Source: Arthrobacter sp. CAN_C5 (GTDB taxonomy: Bacteria; Actinomycetota; Actinomycetes; Actinomycetales; Micrococcaceae). From it: 64,000 nucleotides of DNA. Below the pieces are notes generated by a model. That model was given only the letters and a program-made list of their open reading frames with translations, was not told where the DNA came from and searched no databases. A program made the position numbers and the translations under genes. Below, one piece after another: positions 16,700-25,292 of this stretch. Position 1 is the first letter of the stretch. The number at the start of each line of letters is the position of its first letter. The stretch lies in the NCBI RefSeq assembly GCF_017875735.1, contig NZ_JAGGMZ010000001.1, forward strand, positions 1,922,001 to 1,986,000, written 5' to 3'.

Positions 16700-17139
16700 C
16701 GCTTCGTCGACGACGTCGGCGCGTCCGTGCTCTCGGAGATGTGCTCCAAGAGCCCTTGTAGTTTTCCCATGATCTCCACCACCGCCGCCGACTCCGCCAG
16801 CTCGCGGGTCAGCCGCTGGTTCTCAGCCCGCAACCGGCCCGGATCGTCCTTGCCACCGGTAGCTGCGCGATGCGGACGTCGTGGGGCCAAGGCGCCACGG
16901 GTCACCGCATCCCGCGCGGTCGTCCACTTCCGGATCTGGGACCGGTAGAGGCCCTCGCGGCGCAACACCGCAGCCTTGCTGCCGTGCGGGGCAGCCTCGT
17001 ACTCCGCGACCACCCTGGCCCGGTACGCCGCGGTAAACGAACGCCGGAACGGACGAGGCGCCGGATCCACTACTGCCTCTCCTGCGCCGACCACCGGCTG
17101 ATTATTCGGGCCGGGAAGAACTGGACTGTTATCGCTCAT
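16696..17139 (-). CDS. IS3-family transposase OrfA, copy 2
   Basis: 147 residues, same HTH and coiled coil as copy 1, with PAPRPF where copy 1 has PEPRPF. Begins MSDNSPVLPGPNNQPVVGAG; this glycine/proline-rich leader of about 30 residues precedes the HTH. ATG chosen because the leader is shared by both copies and GGAGACAGG-type sequence precedes it. Provides specific DNA binding for transposition. Confidence 0.88.
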   Translation of the reverse strand: MSDNSPVLPGPNNQPVVGAGEAVVDPAPRPFRRSFTAAYRARVVAEYEAAPHGSKAAVLRREGLYRSQIRKWTTARDAVTRGALAPRRPHRAATGGKDDPGRLRAENQRLTRELAESAAVVEIMGKLQGLLEHISESTDAPTSSTKR

Positions 17140-17317
17140 GAAACCTGTCTCCTGTCACCACCCTCCACGATGGACCCGGGGGCTCCGGGGTGTCTCACAA
17201 CAGCCTGACAGGGAGGGGCGTGGTCGAACGACGTGGTTTTAGACGTAATAAGGGGGTCCTATGGGTAGTAAATTCCGCGTGTTTCCGGGGTTTTTGTTTA
17301 GAACGACACGCCGCGAA

Positions 17318-17342
17318 GGGGGTTCAAGTCCCCCTCCGGGCA
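17318..17342 (+). other. 3' end of a tRNA gene: attachment-site remnant of an integrative element
   Basis: GGGGG-TTCAAGT-CCCCC (17318-17334) is a perfect T-arm and is followed by TCCGGGC-A, the 3' acceptor strand. Upstream sequence cannot form the rest of a tRNA, so only the 3' part is present, as at the distal att site of an element integrated into a tRNA gene. The long-T-stem sequence suggests tRNA-Leu. An intrinsic terminator follows at once, as behind a genuine tRNA gene, and an integrase remnant starts 119 bp downstream. Confidence 0.7.
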
Positions 17343-17347
17343 CAATG

Positions 17348-17375
17348 AAAAAACCCCGGTTCGCCGGGGTTTTTT
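17348..17375. terminator. Intrinsic terminator behind the tRNA remnant
   Basis: AAAAAACCCCGG-TTCG-CCGGGGTTTTTT: a perfect 12-bp stem with a stable TTCG tetraloop and T-runs usable in both directions. Confidence 0.9.
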
Positions 17376-17618
17376 ATGCCCTCCTATGCGAACGCTGTGT
17401 CCAACCACGCGACCTGTTTATCTCGGACGACCGTCAGCAACGTCGACGCATATCCAAACCATGTTCAACATCGAAAAACGGCCACGCAAGGAGGGCTCCA
17501 CTGCCTATCTCCTTCGTTGGGTCGACGAAAAAACCGGTAAGCGAAAGACCCAGCGTTTTGTCGAGGTCAAGGACGCCGAGTTCATTATGACTGTCCTGGA
17601 GGCTCACGACCTCGACAC

Positions 17619-18701
17619 CTAGTGCTCCGTGTTAATGGTTTCTTTGCGTTTCATCTTGCCTAGGAGGTACTCCGCTGATTTGGTCCAGGTGAATGGTTTG
17701 GCGTCCTGGTTGTAGTTCTCGATGTAGCGTTGCATGGTTTGTTCCAGGTCTTTGACGGAGCTGAATGTGCCACGTTCGAGGCATTGGCGGGTGATGATCC
17801 CGAAGAAGATCTCCACCATGTTCAGCCAGGAACAGCTGGTCGGGGTGAAGTGGAGGGTGACCCGCGGATTGGCGTCCAGCCAGTCCAAGACGTTCTGGTG
17901 TTTATGGGTCGCGTAGTTGTCGCAGATGACATGCAGCTCGATCCCGGGGTGGGCGTCCGCTACGCGGCCCAGGAAATCGACGAACTCGATGTTGGTGTGC
18001 TTTGGGTAGAAGGCGTTCGCGCTGAGTTTGCCCGTGAGGACCTCCAGAGCGGCGAATAGGGTCGTGGTGCCGTTGCGCTTGTAGTCATGGGTCTGCTGCA
18101 GCGGGTGCGTCGGAGACAACGGCTGATCCGGGCCGGTACGGGACAATGCCTGGATTTGGGTCTTCTCATCGACACTGACCACCACCGCGTTTTCCGGCGG
18201 AGACATATACAGGCCCACCACGTCCCGGAGCTTGAACTCCAAGGCGGGATCGGTGGAGAACTTGAAGGTCTCGATCCGGTGCGGCTGGATTTTCCAACGA
18301 CGCCAAATCCGGGCCACAGAGGAAAAGGAGACTCCGTGGCGTTCGGCCATGATGCGGGCGGACCAGTGCGAGATCCCCAATTCGGCCGGCGGGTTCCCGT
18401 CATTGGCCAGGGTGTCCGCGATCAAGGCAAGTTCATCGATTTCTCGCTCCCGGCCCGGACGCTGGACATCGGACAGGGCCTCGATCCCGCCCTCGGCATA
18501 GCGGTTGCGCCACTTCAAAACCGTGGGCGCTGAAAACCCCGTGATCTGCTCGATCTGGATATTCGGCATCCCGGCGGAAGCCAACAAAACTGTGCGTGCC
18601 CGCAACGCTAACGTCGCCGAGGAAGAATTCCCACGCGTCAGCACTTCCAAGGCGCCCCGGTCCCCGTCACGCAATTCCAAAGCCCTCGCCAGATAAACCA
18701 T
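17619..18701 (-). CDS. IS630-family transposase (DDE)
   Basis: 360 residues. An N-terminal homeodomain-like HTH (ARTVLLASAGMPNIQIEQIT, then APTVLKWRNRYAEGGIEAL) is followed by the DDE_3 catalytic domain: VVVSVDEKTQIQAL with the first Asp, LHVICDNYATHKHQNVLDW with the second, and SCSWLNMVEIFFGIITRQCL with the Glu. Full length for the single-frame form of this family. The stop lies at the very end of the element. Probably functional. Confidence 0.92.
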   Translation of the reverse strand: MVYLARALELRDGDRGALEVLTRGNSSSATLALRARTVLLASAGMPNIQIEQITGFSAPTVLKWRNRYAEGGIEALSDVQRPGREREIDELALIADTLANDGNPPAELGISHWSARIMAERHGVSFSSVARIWRRWKIQPHRIETFKFSTDPALEFKLRDVVGLYMSPPENAVVVSVDEKTQIQALSRTGPDQPLSPTHPLQQTHDYKRNGTTTLFAALEVLTGKLSANAFYPKHTNIEFVDFLGRVADAHPGIELHVICDNYATHKHQNVLDWLDANPRVTLHFTPTSCSWLNMVEIFFGIITRQCLERGTFSSVKDLEQTMQRYIENYNQDAKPFTWTKSAEYLLGKMKRKETINTEH

Positions 18702-18752
18702 GGATCAAGTCTGACAAAGATCAGACACAAAGGAACCAACGACACGCTACAC
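17622..18752. mobile_element. IS630-family insertion sequence with TA target duplication
   Basis: 1131 bp flanked by TA at 17620-17621 and 18753-18754. Ends: left TAGTGCTCCGTGTTAATGG and right (minus strand) TAGTGTAGCGTGTCGTTGG, an imperfect inverted repeat including the TA. TA duplication is the hallmark of IS630/Tc1-mariner elements. It sits inside the integrase remnant. Confidence 0.85.
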
Positions 18753-18889
18753 TAGTTAGCCCTATCCAGCGCTCAGAAGCACTTCATGGGTGTGTATACG
18801 GTCACCAGGATGGTCGAGGACCACATTGACCTGCTGACGAATGCGAATGGTTACACGATCAGGCGCTACAAAGGGCAGCTTGCCAAGCA

Positions 18890-19082
18890 CATCTCGACCC
18901 AGCCGTTCTTCGGACGCACCATAGCTGCGGGCGGTATCAAAGAAAGTGACGCCCAAATCAAGGGCGGTATCAAGCAGGTCCTGCGCGTCCCTCTCATCCA
19001 GGCCCGTTGTGTCGATATGGCCGGCACCGAAACCGAGAGCAGAAACGCTCAGGGGCGAGTTACCGAGCTGTCGCAGAATCAT
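18890..19082 (-). pseudogene. Aldo/keto reductase, N-terminal fragment
   Basis: MILRQLGNSPLSVSALGFGA, then LLDTALDLGVTFFDTARSYG and ASEERLG: the first beta-alpha units of an NADPH-dependent aldo/keto reductase with the catalytic Asp (FDTA) and Tyr (SYG). After this the frame runs into antisense of the integrase remnant, so about three quarters of the protein are missing. The junction near 18890 joins two unrelated genes and is a rearrangement end point. An open frame extends to 18762 but is chimeric. Confidence 0.7.
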
Positions 19083-19212
19083 CCAAGGAGCATACAACGG
19101 GCACCTTGGGGGTCGGAGCTGGCCCGTCAGCCTATTGATGCTGTCGTTGGCCACTTACATGCCGACGGTCGGAACCCAAGGGTCCCGGCCGCGGTCATTC
19201 CAGATGGATTGG

Positions 19213-21927
19213 TTACTGAGTGGTGATGATGTGCGTCCGGTGGTCGTAGATGAAGGTTACCGGACCGCCAGCGTGATTGAGCACGACGTTGCTGCCGTCA
19301 CGGCCGCCGCCGGCGCCGTAATTCTCAGCCCAGCTGCGGTTGAGGGCCGCCTTGTATTCGTAGGTACCGGCGGGTAGGTCGGCGACCTCAAGGAGCCAGG
19401 TCTGCGAGGCGTCGTCGAATGTCATCTGCGCCTGATCGCACGCCGGGTCCCAGTCCCCGCCGCAGCCCAGCTCGGAGTCGAGGCTGCCGGCGACGGCCAC
19501 CGTGCCGGGCTGATCAATAACCGAGCCGACCGTCACGGTCCTTATGTCACTCACCGATGTCCCGAGCACGGCGCGGTACCGCACCTGGGTGCCTTCGGCG
19601 AGGTCGAGCGCCGCGAGATCGTCGACGGCGGTGTAGGTCGGCGACGAGTCATCCGTGCCGATCGCCGTCCATGCTCCTCCGGCGATGCTCCGCTCGAGGG
19701 TTACGGCGTATTCGGAGTTCTCCGGGCTCGCAGAGGCGGTCACCTCGACGTCGCCCGAGACCTGCGTACCCTCGGCCGGAAGGCCCATCGTCAGGCGCGG
19801 CTGCGGCACGGTGGCCGACGCCGCCGCCGAGGTCCGCGTGTGGCGGTTGTTGTCGAGGACCACGGCGCGGTACTCGACGGCTGATCCGGCCGGCAGGGCG
19901 CTGGTGTCGTGGTAGACGCTGTACGGCGCGTTGTCGTCCGTGCCGATGCTCGTCCACCCGGAGCCCGGGGTGCGGGCCTCAAACGTGACCTCATAAAACG
20001 AGGACCCGGCGACGTCGGCGGCCACGCGCATGCGTCCGTTGTCCTCGGCGGTGGGTGCCGGCTGCTGCAGGCTGATCGCCGGCGCAGCCTTGGAGTGCGG
20101 GACCTTTCCTGCCAGCTTGTAGACCACCGTCGACAGGGCGGGGACAGTAACAGTGAGGGTGCCGTCGGCCGCGGACTTCGTGTGCTTCGGGGCGTCACCG
20201 TAGACGAGACCGAAGTTGCGCTTGCCGGCGTAGGTGGGGATCGATGCGGTCTTCGGCTCGGTGCTATTGTTCAGCGCCACCACGTACTCGCGCTGGTCCT
20301 TGGCATCGATCCGGGAGAACGCGTAGATCCCTGGTCCTTCCGAGGCCGACCGGTGCTGGTGGGCACCGTTGCGCAGGGCGGGGTTCTTCGCGGTGACGTC
20401 GGCAAGCGTGCTGATGCTTTGGTACAGGGGGTGGGTCACGTCGAAGTTGTCCGTGGCGTGCGTTGCGTCGGTACCCAGCAGGTCGTCGTCGAGATACTCG
20501 GGGACCTGGCTGGCGAACAGCGTCTGCCGCGAATCCTGATCGCCACCGGGGCCCGTGAACCCCTGCTCGTCACCGTAGTAGATCACCGGGTTGCCGCGGG
20601 AGAAGTACATCAGTTCGTGTGCGAGGGTGTCGCGTGACACCAGCTCTCCGTCGGCCGCGCCGGGGTTGTCGCTTGCGATGAAGCTCCCGATCCGGCCCAT
20701 GTCGTGGTTCCCTAGGAACGTCGGGAGGTTGTAGGCGTTGGAGTCGGCGTCGGTGTACCAGTCGTCACCGGCGAAGAAGCGTTCGAGGTCGGTCGCCGGT
20801 GCACCCTGCGAGGCATAGCCGCGGGCGGCTGCCTGGAAGGGGAAGTCGAGGACCGACTGCATGCGGTTGCGCGTGGTGAACTGCGAAGTAAAGGACTTCG
20901 TGGTGTCGAAGACCTCGCCGAACATGAAGAACTCGTCTTTGCCCTGCTCCTGCGCGAAGGAAAGCACCTCGGGGCCGAACTTTTGCCAGAACTCATCGTT
21001 GACGTGCTTCATCGTGTCGATCCGGAAGCCGTCCACGCCGAAGTCGGCGACCCACGTCTTGTAGATGTCGATCATGCCATCCACCACCACAGGGTGCTCG
21101 GTGGACAAGTCATCGAGGCCGAAGAAGTCGCCGTAGAAGGAGTCCTCGCCGGCGAAGGTCGTGTCGCCCCGATTGTGGTAGAGCGTGGGATCGTTCAGCC
21201 ACTCGGGGACCTTGAGGTCTTTGTCAGCCTCCGGGACCACCGGGATGTACGGGAAAGAGGTCTCGGCGTCGAGCTCGGGGAAGGTGTCCGTGCCCGCGTA
21301 GTCGCGATCGTCGAACGCAGTGCCGTCGGCGTCGCGGTACGGCTCCTCGTCCTTGGAGATATAGGGGGCTCGCTCGCCGGCGTCGTAGCCGATGACGTCT
21401 GCGGTGTGGTTCGTGATGATGTCGAAGTAGACCTTCATCCCGCGCGCATGCGCGGCGTCGATGAGCGTCTTGAGGTCCTCGTTGGTGCCGAGGTGCGGGT
21501 CGATCTGCGTGAAGTCGGTGATCCAGTATCCGTGGTAGCCGGCCGAGTTGTCCTCGGGCTGCACGGCGCGGTTCTTGAAGCTGGGCGTGAGCCAGATGGA
21601 GGTGGTACCCATGCCCTGGATGTAGTCGAGCTCCTGGAGCAGGCCCTTGAGGTCCCCGCCGTTGTAGTAGCCCTTCCGGGTGGGGTCGAAACCGGATACC
21701 GACGGGTCGGATCCGAGCCCGCCGTCGTCGTTGGCGGTACTGCCGTTCTGGAAGCGGTCGGCCATGACGAAATAGAAGTTCTCGTCCGTGACCGCGGAGC
21801 GCAGTGAATGCTGAGCTCCGGTGGAGGAAGCGCCGGGATTCTTGGGGGCGGCGGTGGCGGGCAGGGACGTGACGGAACCGGCAACAAGGGCGGTCAGCAC
21901 GACTAAGGTGGCGTAGCGGGGTTTCAC
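19213..21927 (-). CDS. Secreted GH13 alpha-amylase-family enzyme with C-terminal X25 starch-associated domain
   Basis: 904 residues from a GTG start preceded by GAAGGAG; upstream in-frame starts would spoil the signal peptide (KPRYATLVVLTALVAGSV, cleavage near ATAAP). The GH13 barrel has the four family regions: DIITNHT, GFRIDTMKH (nucleophile Asp near 303), MFGEVFD (acid Glu near 338) and FLGNHDMGR (Asp near 408). Two Ig/FN3-like repeats follow (both with SIGTDDNAPY or AIGTDDSSPT), then an X25-type domain with GSLDSELGCGGDWDP, AGTYEYKAALN and WAENYGAGG. It cuts alpha-1,4 bonds of starch or dextrins outside the cell. It lies 129 bp downstream of the pullulanase, same strand. Confidence 0.88.
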   Translation of the reverse strand: MKPRYATLVVLTALVAGSVTSLPATAAPKNPGASSTGAQHSLRSAVTDENFYFVMADRFQNGSTANDDGGLGSDPSVSGFDPTRKGYYNGGDLKGLLQELDYIQGMGTTSIWLTPSFKNRAVQPEDNSAGYHGYWITDFTQIDPHLGTNEDLKTLIDAAHARGMKVYFDIITNHTADVIGYDAGERAPYISKDEEPYRDADGTAFDDRDYAGTDTFPELDAETSFPYIPVVPEADKDLKVPEWLNDPTLYHNRGDTTFAGEDSFYGDFFGLDDLSTEHPVVVDGMIDIYKTWVADFGVDGFRIDTMKHVNDEFWQKFGPEVLSFAQEQGKDEFFMFGEVFDTTKSFTSQFTTRNRMQSVLDFPFQAAARGYASQGAPATDLERFFAGDDWYTDADSNAYNLPTFLGNHDMGRIGSFIASDNPGAADGELVSRDTLAHELMYFSRGNPVIYYGDEQGFTGPGGDQDSRQTLFASQVPEYLDDDLLGTDATHATDNFDVTHPLYQSISTLADVTAKNPALRNGAHQHRSASEGPGIYAFSRIDAKDQREYVVALNNSTEPKTASIPTYAGKRNFGLVYGDAPKHTKSAADGTLTVTVPALSTVVYKLAGKVPHSKAAPAISLQQPAPTAEDNGRMRVAADVAGSSFYEVTFEARTPGSGWTSIGTDDNAPYSVYHDTSALPAGSAVEYRAVVLDNNRHTRTSAAASATVPQPRLTMGLPAEGTQVSGDVEVTASASPENSEYAVTLERSIAGGAWTAIGTDDSSPTYTAVDDLAALDLAEGTQVRYRAVLGTSVSDIRTVTVGSVIDQPGTVAVAGSLDSELGCGGDWDPACDQAQMTFDDASQTWLLEVADLPAGTYEYKAALNRSWAENYGAGGGRDGSNVVLNHAGGPVTFIYDHRTHIITTQ

Positions 21928-22056
21928 AGGGTCTCCTTCGAGAGGGCGAGTTATGGCGAATGCTGCGTCGATATGCAATAGATGATCAGGTGATGATGGT
22001 CGGGCCCTCGATCCAGTCGCGGGCCCGACCATCACGTTCAGCAACTCGAGGTTGAG

Positions 22057-25000
22057 TTATTTCGCCTCGAAGACGGCCACCGTCCGCGCGGGGACTGTAA
22101 AGACACCGTTCGCATCAGCTGTTGCATGTCGAACCAATTTGTCGCCCCCCTCGGCTTGTACGGTGTGCAGCGCGAAACCCTTGCCTATCGCGGCAGGTAC
22201 TTGCTGCGCGGTGGTTTCGTCGGAGGCGTTGAATACGACGACGATGCCCTTGCGCTCGGGATCGAAGTCCGGACCGGTGGTGTCGTCGAGGTGCATCACG
22301 ATCACGCCGGGTGCCTGATCCAGGCCCGCTCCGGGGAAGGAGAGCTTCTGCTGCACAAGGTCCGCCGTGCCGAGGCTGAAGAGCGGGCTGCTCTCGCGGA
22401 TGCGCAGTAGTTCCTCTGCCTGTGTGCGGGCCGCTTCGATGTCGGTGGGTGAGGGCTTGAGGGTCGGATCGGCGAGCAGTGCCTTCATGAAGCCGTACTT
22501 GTCTTCGTTGTCGGCGCGTGGAGGCAGTCCGCGTCCGAACCCGTTGTCCGCTCCCGTGTGATCCAGGAAGTTGAACCAGTCGCCGGAGTCGTAGCTGTTG
22601 CGGTCCAGTGACTTGCTTCTCAGCACCTCTCCACCTGCGTGCCAGAAGGACACACCTTGCCCCAGCGCCGTTGTCGAAAGAGCCAGCGTTTGCATACGGA
22701 CCCGATCAGCCATGGGTGTGTCGATCGGCAACTTGAAGGCGAGGGCATCGAAGAGGGTCTCGTTGTCGTGTGCCTCCACGTAGGTGATCGATTCCTGTGG
22801 ATCGGCGGTGTACCCCGTGGGAGAGCCGTTGTAGTCGACGTCGGCCCCGGTGACCTCATTGCCGAACCGGTCGGTAAAGGCATAGTCCTTCAGGTTGCCT
22901 GTCAGCCCAACGCGGATCTGGTCCTGTGATTGGAGCAGTCGTGCACGCTGTTCGTCCTCGGTCCCGTTTATCTCGAGGCCATTGGGGTCGGTCAGCAGCC
23001 CCGACGCAAAGCCTTGAACCCGCGGATCCTCGTCGAACGGACCTCCGCCGCGTACTGCGTCACGGAGACGGTCGTTGAAGGTTCCAATGCCGGTGCCGGC
23101 CATGTTGGCTTGCGTGGCCTGCTCGAAGCGGGCGTTGTCCGCTACCTCCCCGAAGTTCCAGCCCTCCCCGTAGAGGTAAATGGACTTGCCGTCGATCCCG
23201 TCGTGTTTGAGCGTCAGCTTGTCCAGCGCTCCGCGGACATCGAGGATGTTCTGCTTTGAGTGGTGCCCCATGAGGTCGAATCGGAATCCGTCCAGCTTGT
23301 AGGTGCGGGCGAGGGTCACGATCGAGTCGATCATTAGCTTGCCCATCATGGTGTGTTCGGTTGCCGTGTTGGGGCAGCAGGTCGAGGTTTCTACGGAGCC
23401 CGACTCAGGGTTGAGTCGGTGGTAGTAGCCCGGCACGATGCGATCGAGGTTGTTCGATGACGCTTGGCCCGCGCCTGCTGTGTGGTTGTAGACGATGTCC
23501 TGGACGACACTCAAACCGGATTCGTTGAGTGAGGCGACCATTCCGCGGAACTCTCGGATGCGGGTAGCATCCTCGGGATTCGTCGAGTAGGAGCCCTCCG
23601 GCGTCGTGTAGTGCAGCGGGTCGTAGCCCCAGTTGAAGCCGTCCTGTCCGGCGACGGCCGCAACGCACTCCTGCTGCTCTGTGCTGTCCGGGGCGTAGGA
23701 CGCGAGGTCGCACGCGGGTTCGGCCTGTTGGGACCTGTCCTCTTCGACGGTGCCAATGTCATTGACGGGTAGGAGGTGAACAGCTTTCAGTCCGCTGTCG
23801 GCGAGCTCGGAGAGTCGCTTCATGCCGTCGCTGTCCTGCCGTGAGAAAGCAGCGTAGGTTCCACGTTCGGCTTCGGGCACGGTGGTGTCACTGATTGAGA
23901 AATCCCGCACGTGGAGTTCGTAAACGCTCAATTGCTCGGGGCGATCGAGGACGGGCTTCGAAACCCGGTTCCAGTCAACTGGTGCGAGGGCCGGATCGGT
24001 GAGGTCGGCGAAGAGGGACCGCTCCGAGTTTGTGGACAGGCCCACACTGTAGGGGTCGGTCACCAGGTTGTGTTCCACGGCGCCGGTTTCAGGCACGAAG
24101 ACCTCGACGTCGTACAGGTAGTACGCGTTCTTCCAGCCTTTCTCGCCCTTCACGCTCCAGATGCCGTCTTTGTCCTGCCGGAGCGCACGTGTGGTGATGG
24201 GTTTGCCTCCGGAGCCCTCCCGGAAGACCTGCACGGAGACGCTGCGCGCTGTCGGCGCCCAAAGATCGAGCTGCGGCTTCGCGCCTTTCCAGGTCAGTCC
24301 GAGCTCCTTACGAGCAGCGCCCGAATAGAGATCATCGAGCACACCGGGTACCTGGACACCGGTGGCGGCCAGCACGGTGCCGTCCGGCGACACTGCCGCC
24401 AGGAGCAACTGCCCCTTCAACAAGCTGCCCGCGTTCCGGGCGTCCTTCCGGCCGAGCTGAAGGGTATCGAGCGCGGCGAGGTGCGGGTACCGGGCCGCAA
24501 GACCGGCAGGCAGCGCGTCGCCGCTGCGCTCGAGTCCGAGGTAGGTTCCGCCAGTGACGACGTCGTCCTCGATGGTGAGGCCGCCGTCGGGCGCCGTGTA
24601 CAGCCTGTACTGCGTGTCGGCGGGCAGATCGACGTCCCAGGCGAGGGTCTCAGCGGCGAGCCAATGGCCCGCCATCGCGGCCGTGGCCGCCTGCGGCGCG
24701 TCACTGGAGATGACGTGCGTCCGATGGTTGTAGGTGAACGTCACGGGACCTCCAGCTGTCTGCAGTGCCAAGTTGGCACCGCCCGCTGCGCCGCCGGCAC
24801 CGTAATTCTCCCCCCAGGAGTCATCCAACGCCACCTTGTACTCATAGGATCCGGCGGGAACATCAAAGGTTCCCCCCCATGTATCGGGCGATCCCTCCAC
24901 GGGGACAAGTCGGGTTGCTGCGCATTCGGGCTGCCAGTCTCCAGGGCAACCAAGCTCAGATTGCAGGGAACCGACGACCGCGACGGTGTTGGGAACCTCT

Positions 25001-25140
25001 GTGTGGTCGGCCAGTGCGGAAACCGGCATGAGGGTGGCGAGAAGCGGTGCGACCAGGATGGCGGCGGCTAGTCGAGTATGGCGCTTCAGGGAGGGCCTGC
25101 TGCCCGCCCGGGGCACGCTCGTGATGTCTTCGGGGATCAT
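22057..25140 (-). CDS. pulA: Secreted type I pullulanase (alpha-1,6 debranching enzyme)
   Basis: 1027 residues. Signal peptide ([20 protein letters not shown]) with cleavage near ALADH, then an X25 domain almost the twin of that ending the neighbouring amylase ([23 protein letters not shown]). CBM48-like and GH13_14 catalytic parts follow. FNWGYDP near residue 503 is the type I pullulanase signature. Catalytic residues sit in [11 protein letters not shown] (Asp near 622), YGEGWNFGE (Glu near 658) and [11 protein letters not shown] (Asp near 790). It hydrolyses alpha-1,6 branch points of pullulan and amylopectin; with the amylase it turns starch into maltodextrins. Divergent from a LacI regulator, 152 bp apart. 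Confidence 0.93.
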   Translation of the reverse strand: MIPEDITSVPRAGSRPSLKRHTRLAAAILVAPLLATLMPVSALADHTEVPNTVAVVGSLQSELGCPGDWQPECAATRLVPVEGSPDTWGGTFDVPAGSYEYKVALDDSWGENYGAGGAAGGANLALQTAGGPVTFTYNHRTHVISSDAPQAATAAMAGHWLAAETLAWDVDLPADTQYRLYTAPDGGLTIEDDVVTGGTYLGLERSGDALPAGLAARYPHLAALDTLQLGRKDARNAGSLLKGQLLLAAVSPDGTVLAATGVQVPGVLDDLYSGAARKELGLTWKGAKPQLDLWAPTARSVSVQVFREGSGGKPITTRALRQDKDGIWSVKGEKGWKNAYYLYDVEVFVPETGAVEHNLVTDPYSVGLSTNSERSLFADLTDPALAPVDWNRVSKPVLDRPEQLSVYELHVRDFSISDTTVPEAERGTYAAFSRQDSDGMKRLSELADSGLKAVHLLPVNDIGTVEEDRSQQAEPACDLASYAPDSTEQQECVAAVAGQDGFNWGYDPLHYTTPEGSYSTNPEDATRIREFRGMVASLNESGLSVVQDIVYNHTAGAGQASSNNLDRIVPGYYHRLNPESGSVETSTCCPNTATEHTMMGKLMIDSIVTLARTYKLDGFRFDLMGHHSKQNILDVRGALDKLTLKHDGIDGKSIYLYGEGWNFGEVADNARFEQATQANMAGTGIGTFNDRLRDAVRGGGPFDEDPRVQGFASGLLTDPNGLEINGTEDEQRARLLQSQDQIRVGLTGNLKDYAFTDRFGNEVTGADVDYNGSPTGYTADPQESITYVEAHDNETLFDALAFKLPIDTPMADRVRMQTLALSTTALGQGVSFWHAGGEVLRSKSLDRNSYDSGDWFNFLDHTGADNGFGRGLPPRADNEDKYGFMKALLADPTLKPSPTDIEAARTQAEELLRIRESSPLFSLGTADLVQQKLSFPGAGLDQAPGVIVMHLDDTTGPDFDPERKGIVVVFNASDETTAQQVPAAIGKGFALHTVQAEGGDKLVRHATADANGVFTVPARTVAVFEAK

Positions 25141-25208
25141 GGTAGTCCTTCCCGACCGAGCGTCTCTGCTGGATCGGACTGACGAGGAGTGGATACCCCG
25201 ATCCTAAA

Positions 25209-25255
25209 GACGGCCACCGCTGGCCGTCAACGAAAAAACGTAATTTTCACGAAAA
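25209..25255. promoter_or_regulatory. Palindromes in the pulA-lacI intergenic region (candidate operators)
   Basis: Two symmetrical sites: GACGGCCA-CCGC-TGGCCGTC (25209-25228, perfect 8-bp arms) and TTTTC-AC-GAAAA (25244-25255), with GAAAACTTTC overlapping its right half. The second has the size and symmetry of LacI/MalR-family operators and sits between the divergent starts, where one protein could regulate both genes. Assignment is by position and symmetry only. Confidence 0.5.
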
Positions 25256-25292
25256 CTTTCTGTCGGGATTTCTGGTGCACTACATTAAAGCC

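Larger units (their letters stand above)
15671..17218. mobile_element. IS3-family insertion sequence, copy 2 (complete)
   Basis: About 1.55 kb with two intact transposase frames on the minus strand. The left end reads CTGTCAAGTCAAATGAGACA from 15671 and the right end, minus strand, CTGTCAGGCTGTTGTGAGACA from 17211. Identity with copy 1 extends seven more bases at the right (to 17218), so the true end may lie slightly outside the obvious repeat. GGAAT directly precedes the left end here, at 6151 and (as GGAATT) at 60049, so it may belong to the element. No target duplication was identified. Confidence 0.8.
17461..18890 (+). pseudogene. Tyrosine-recombinase integrase, N-terminal part, interrupted by IS630 and truncated
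   Basis: First piece (17461-17621): MFNIEKRPRKEGSTAYLLRW, then DEKTGKRKTQRFVEVKDAEF and VLEAHDLDT, the arm-type DNA-binding domain of phage/ICE integrases. Second piece (18755 to about 18890), behind the IS: LALSSAQKHFMG, VYTVTRMVEDHIDLLTNANG and YTIRRYKGQLAKHI, the start of the SAM-like core-binding domain. Removing the IS and one TA leaves a TAG codon at the joint, so either a nonsense mutation came first or the insertion altered the codon. The catalytic domain is absent: homology stops where an aldo/keto-reductase fragment begins. Its place next to the tRNA remnant fits an integrase gene at its att site. Confidence 0.75.

Noticed and set aside
17255-17342. Complete tRNA gene
   Set aside because: Only the T-arm and 3' acceptor strand can be formed; no matching 5' acceptor, D-arm or anticodon arm upstream.
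4805-19082. Antiviral defence island among the mobile elements
   Set aside because: Looked for restriction, BREX, CBASS, toxin-antitoxin and similar genes; only IS, integrase, excisionase-like and stress/membrane genes were seen.
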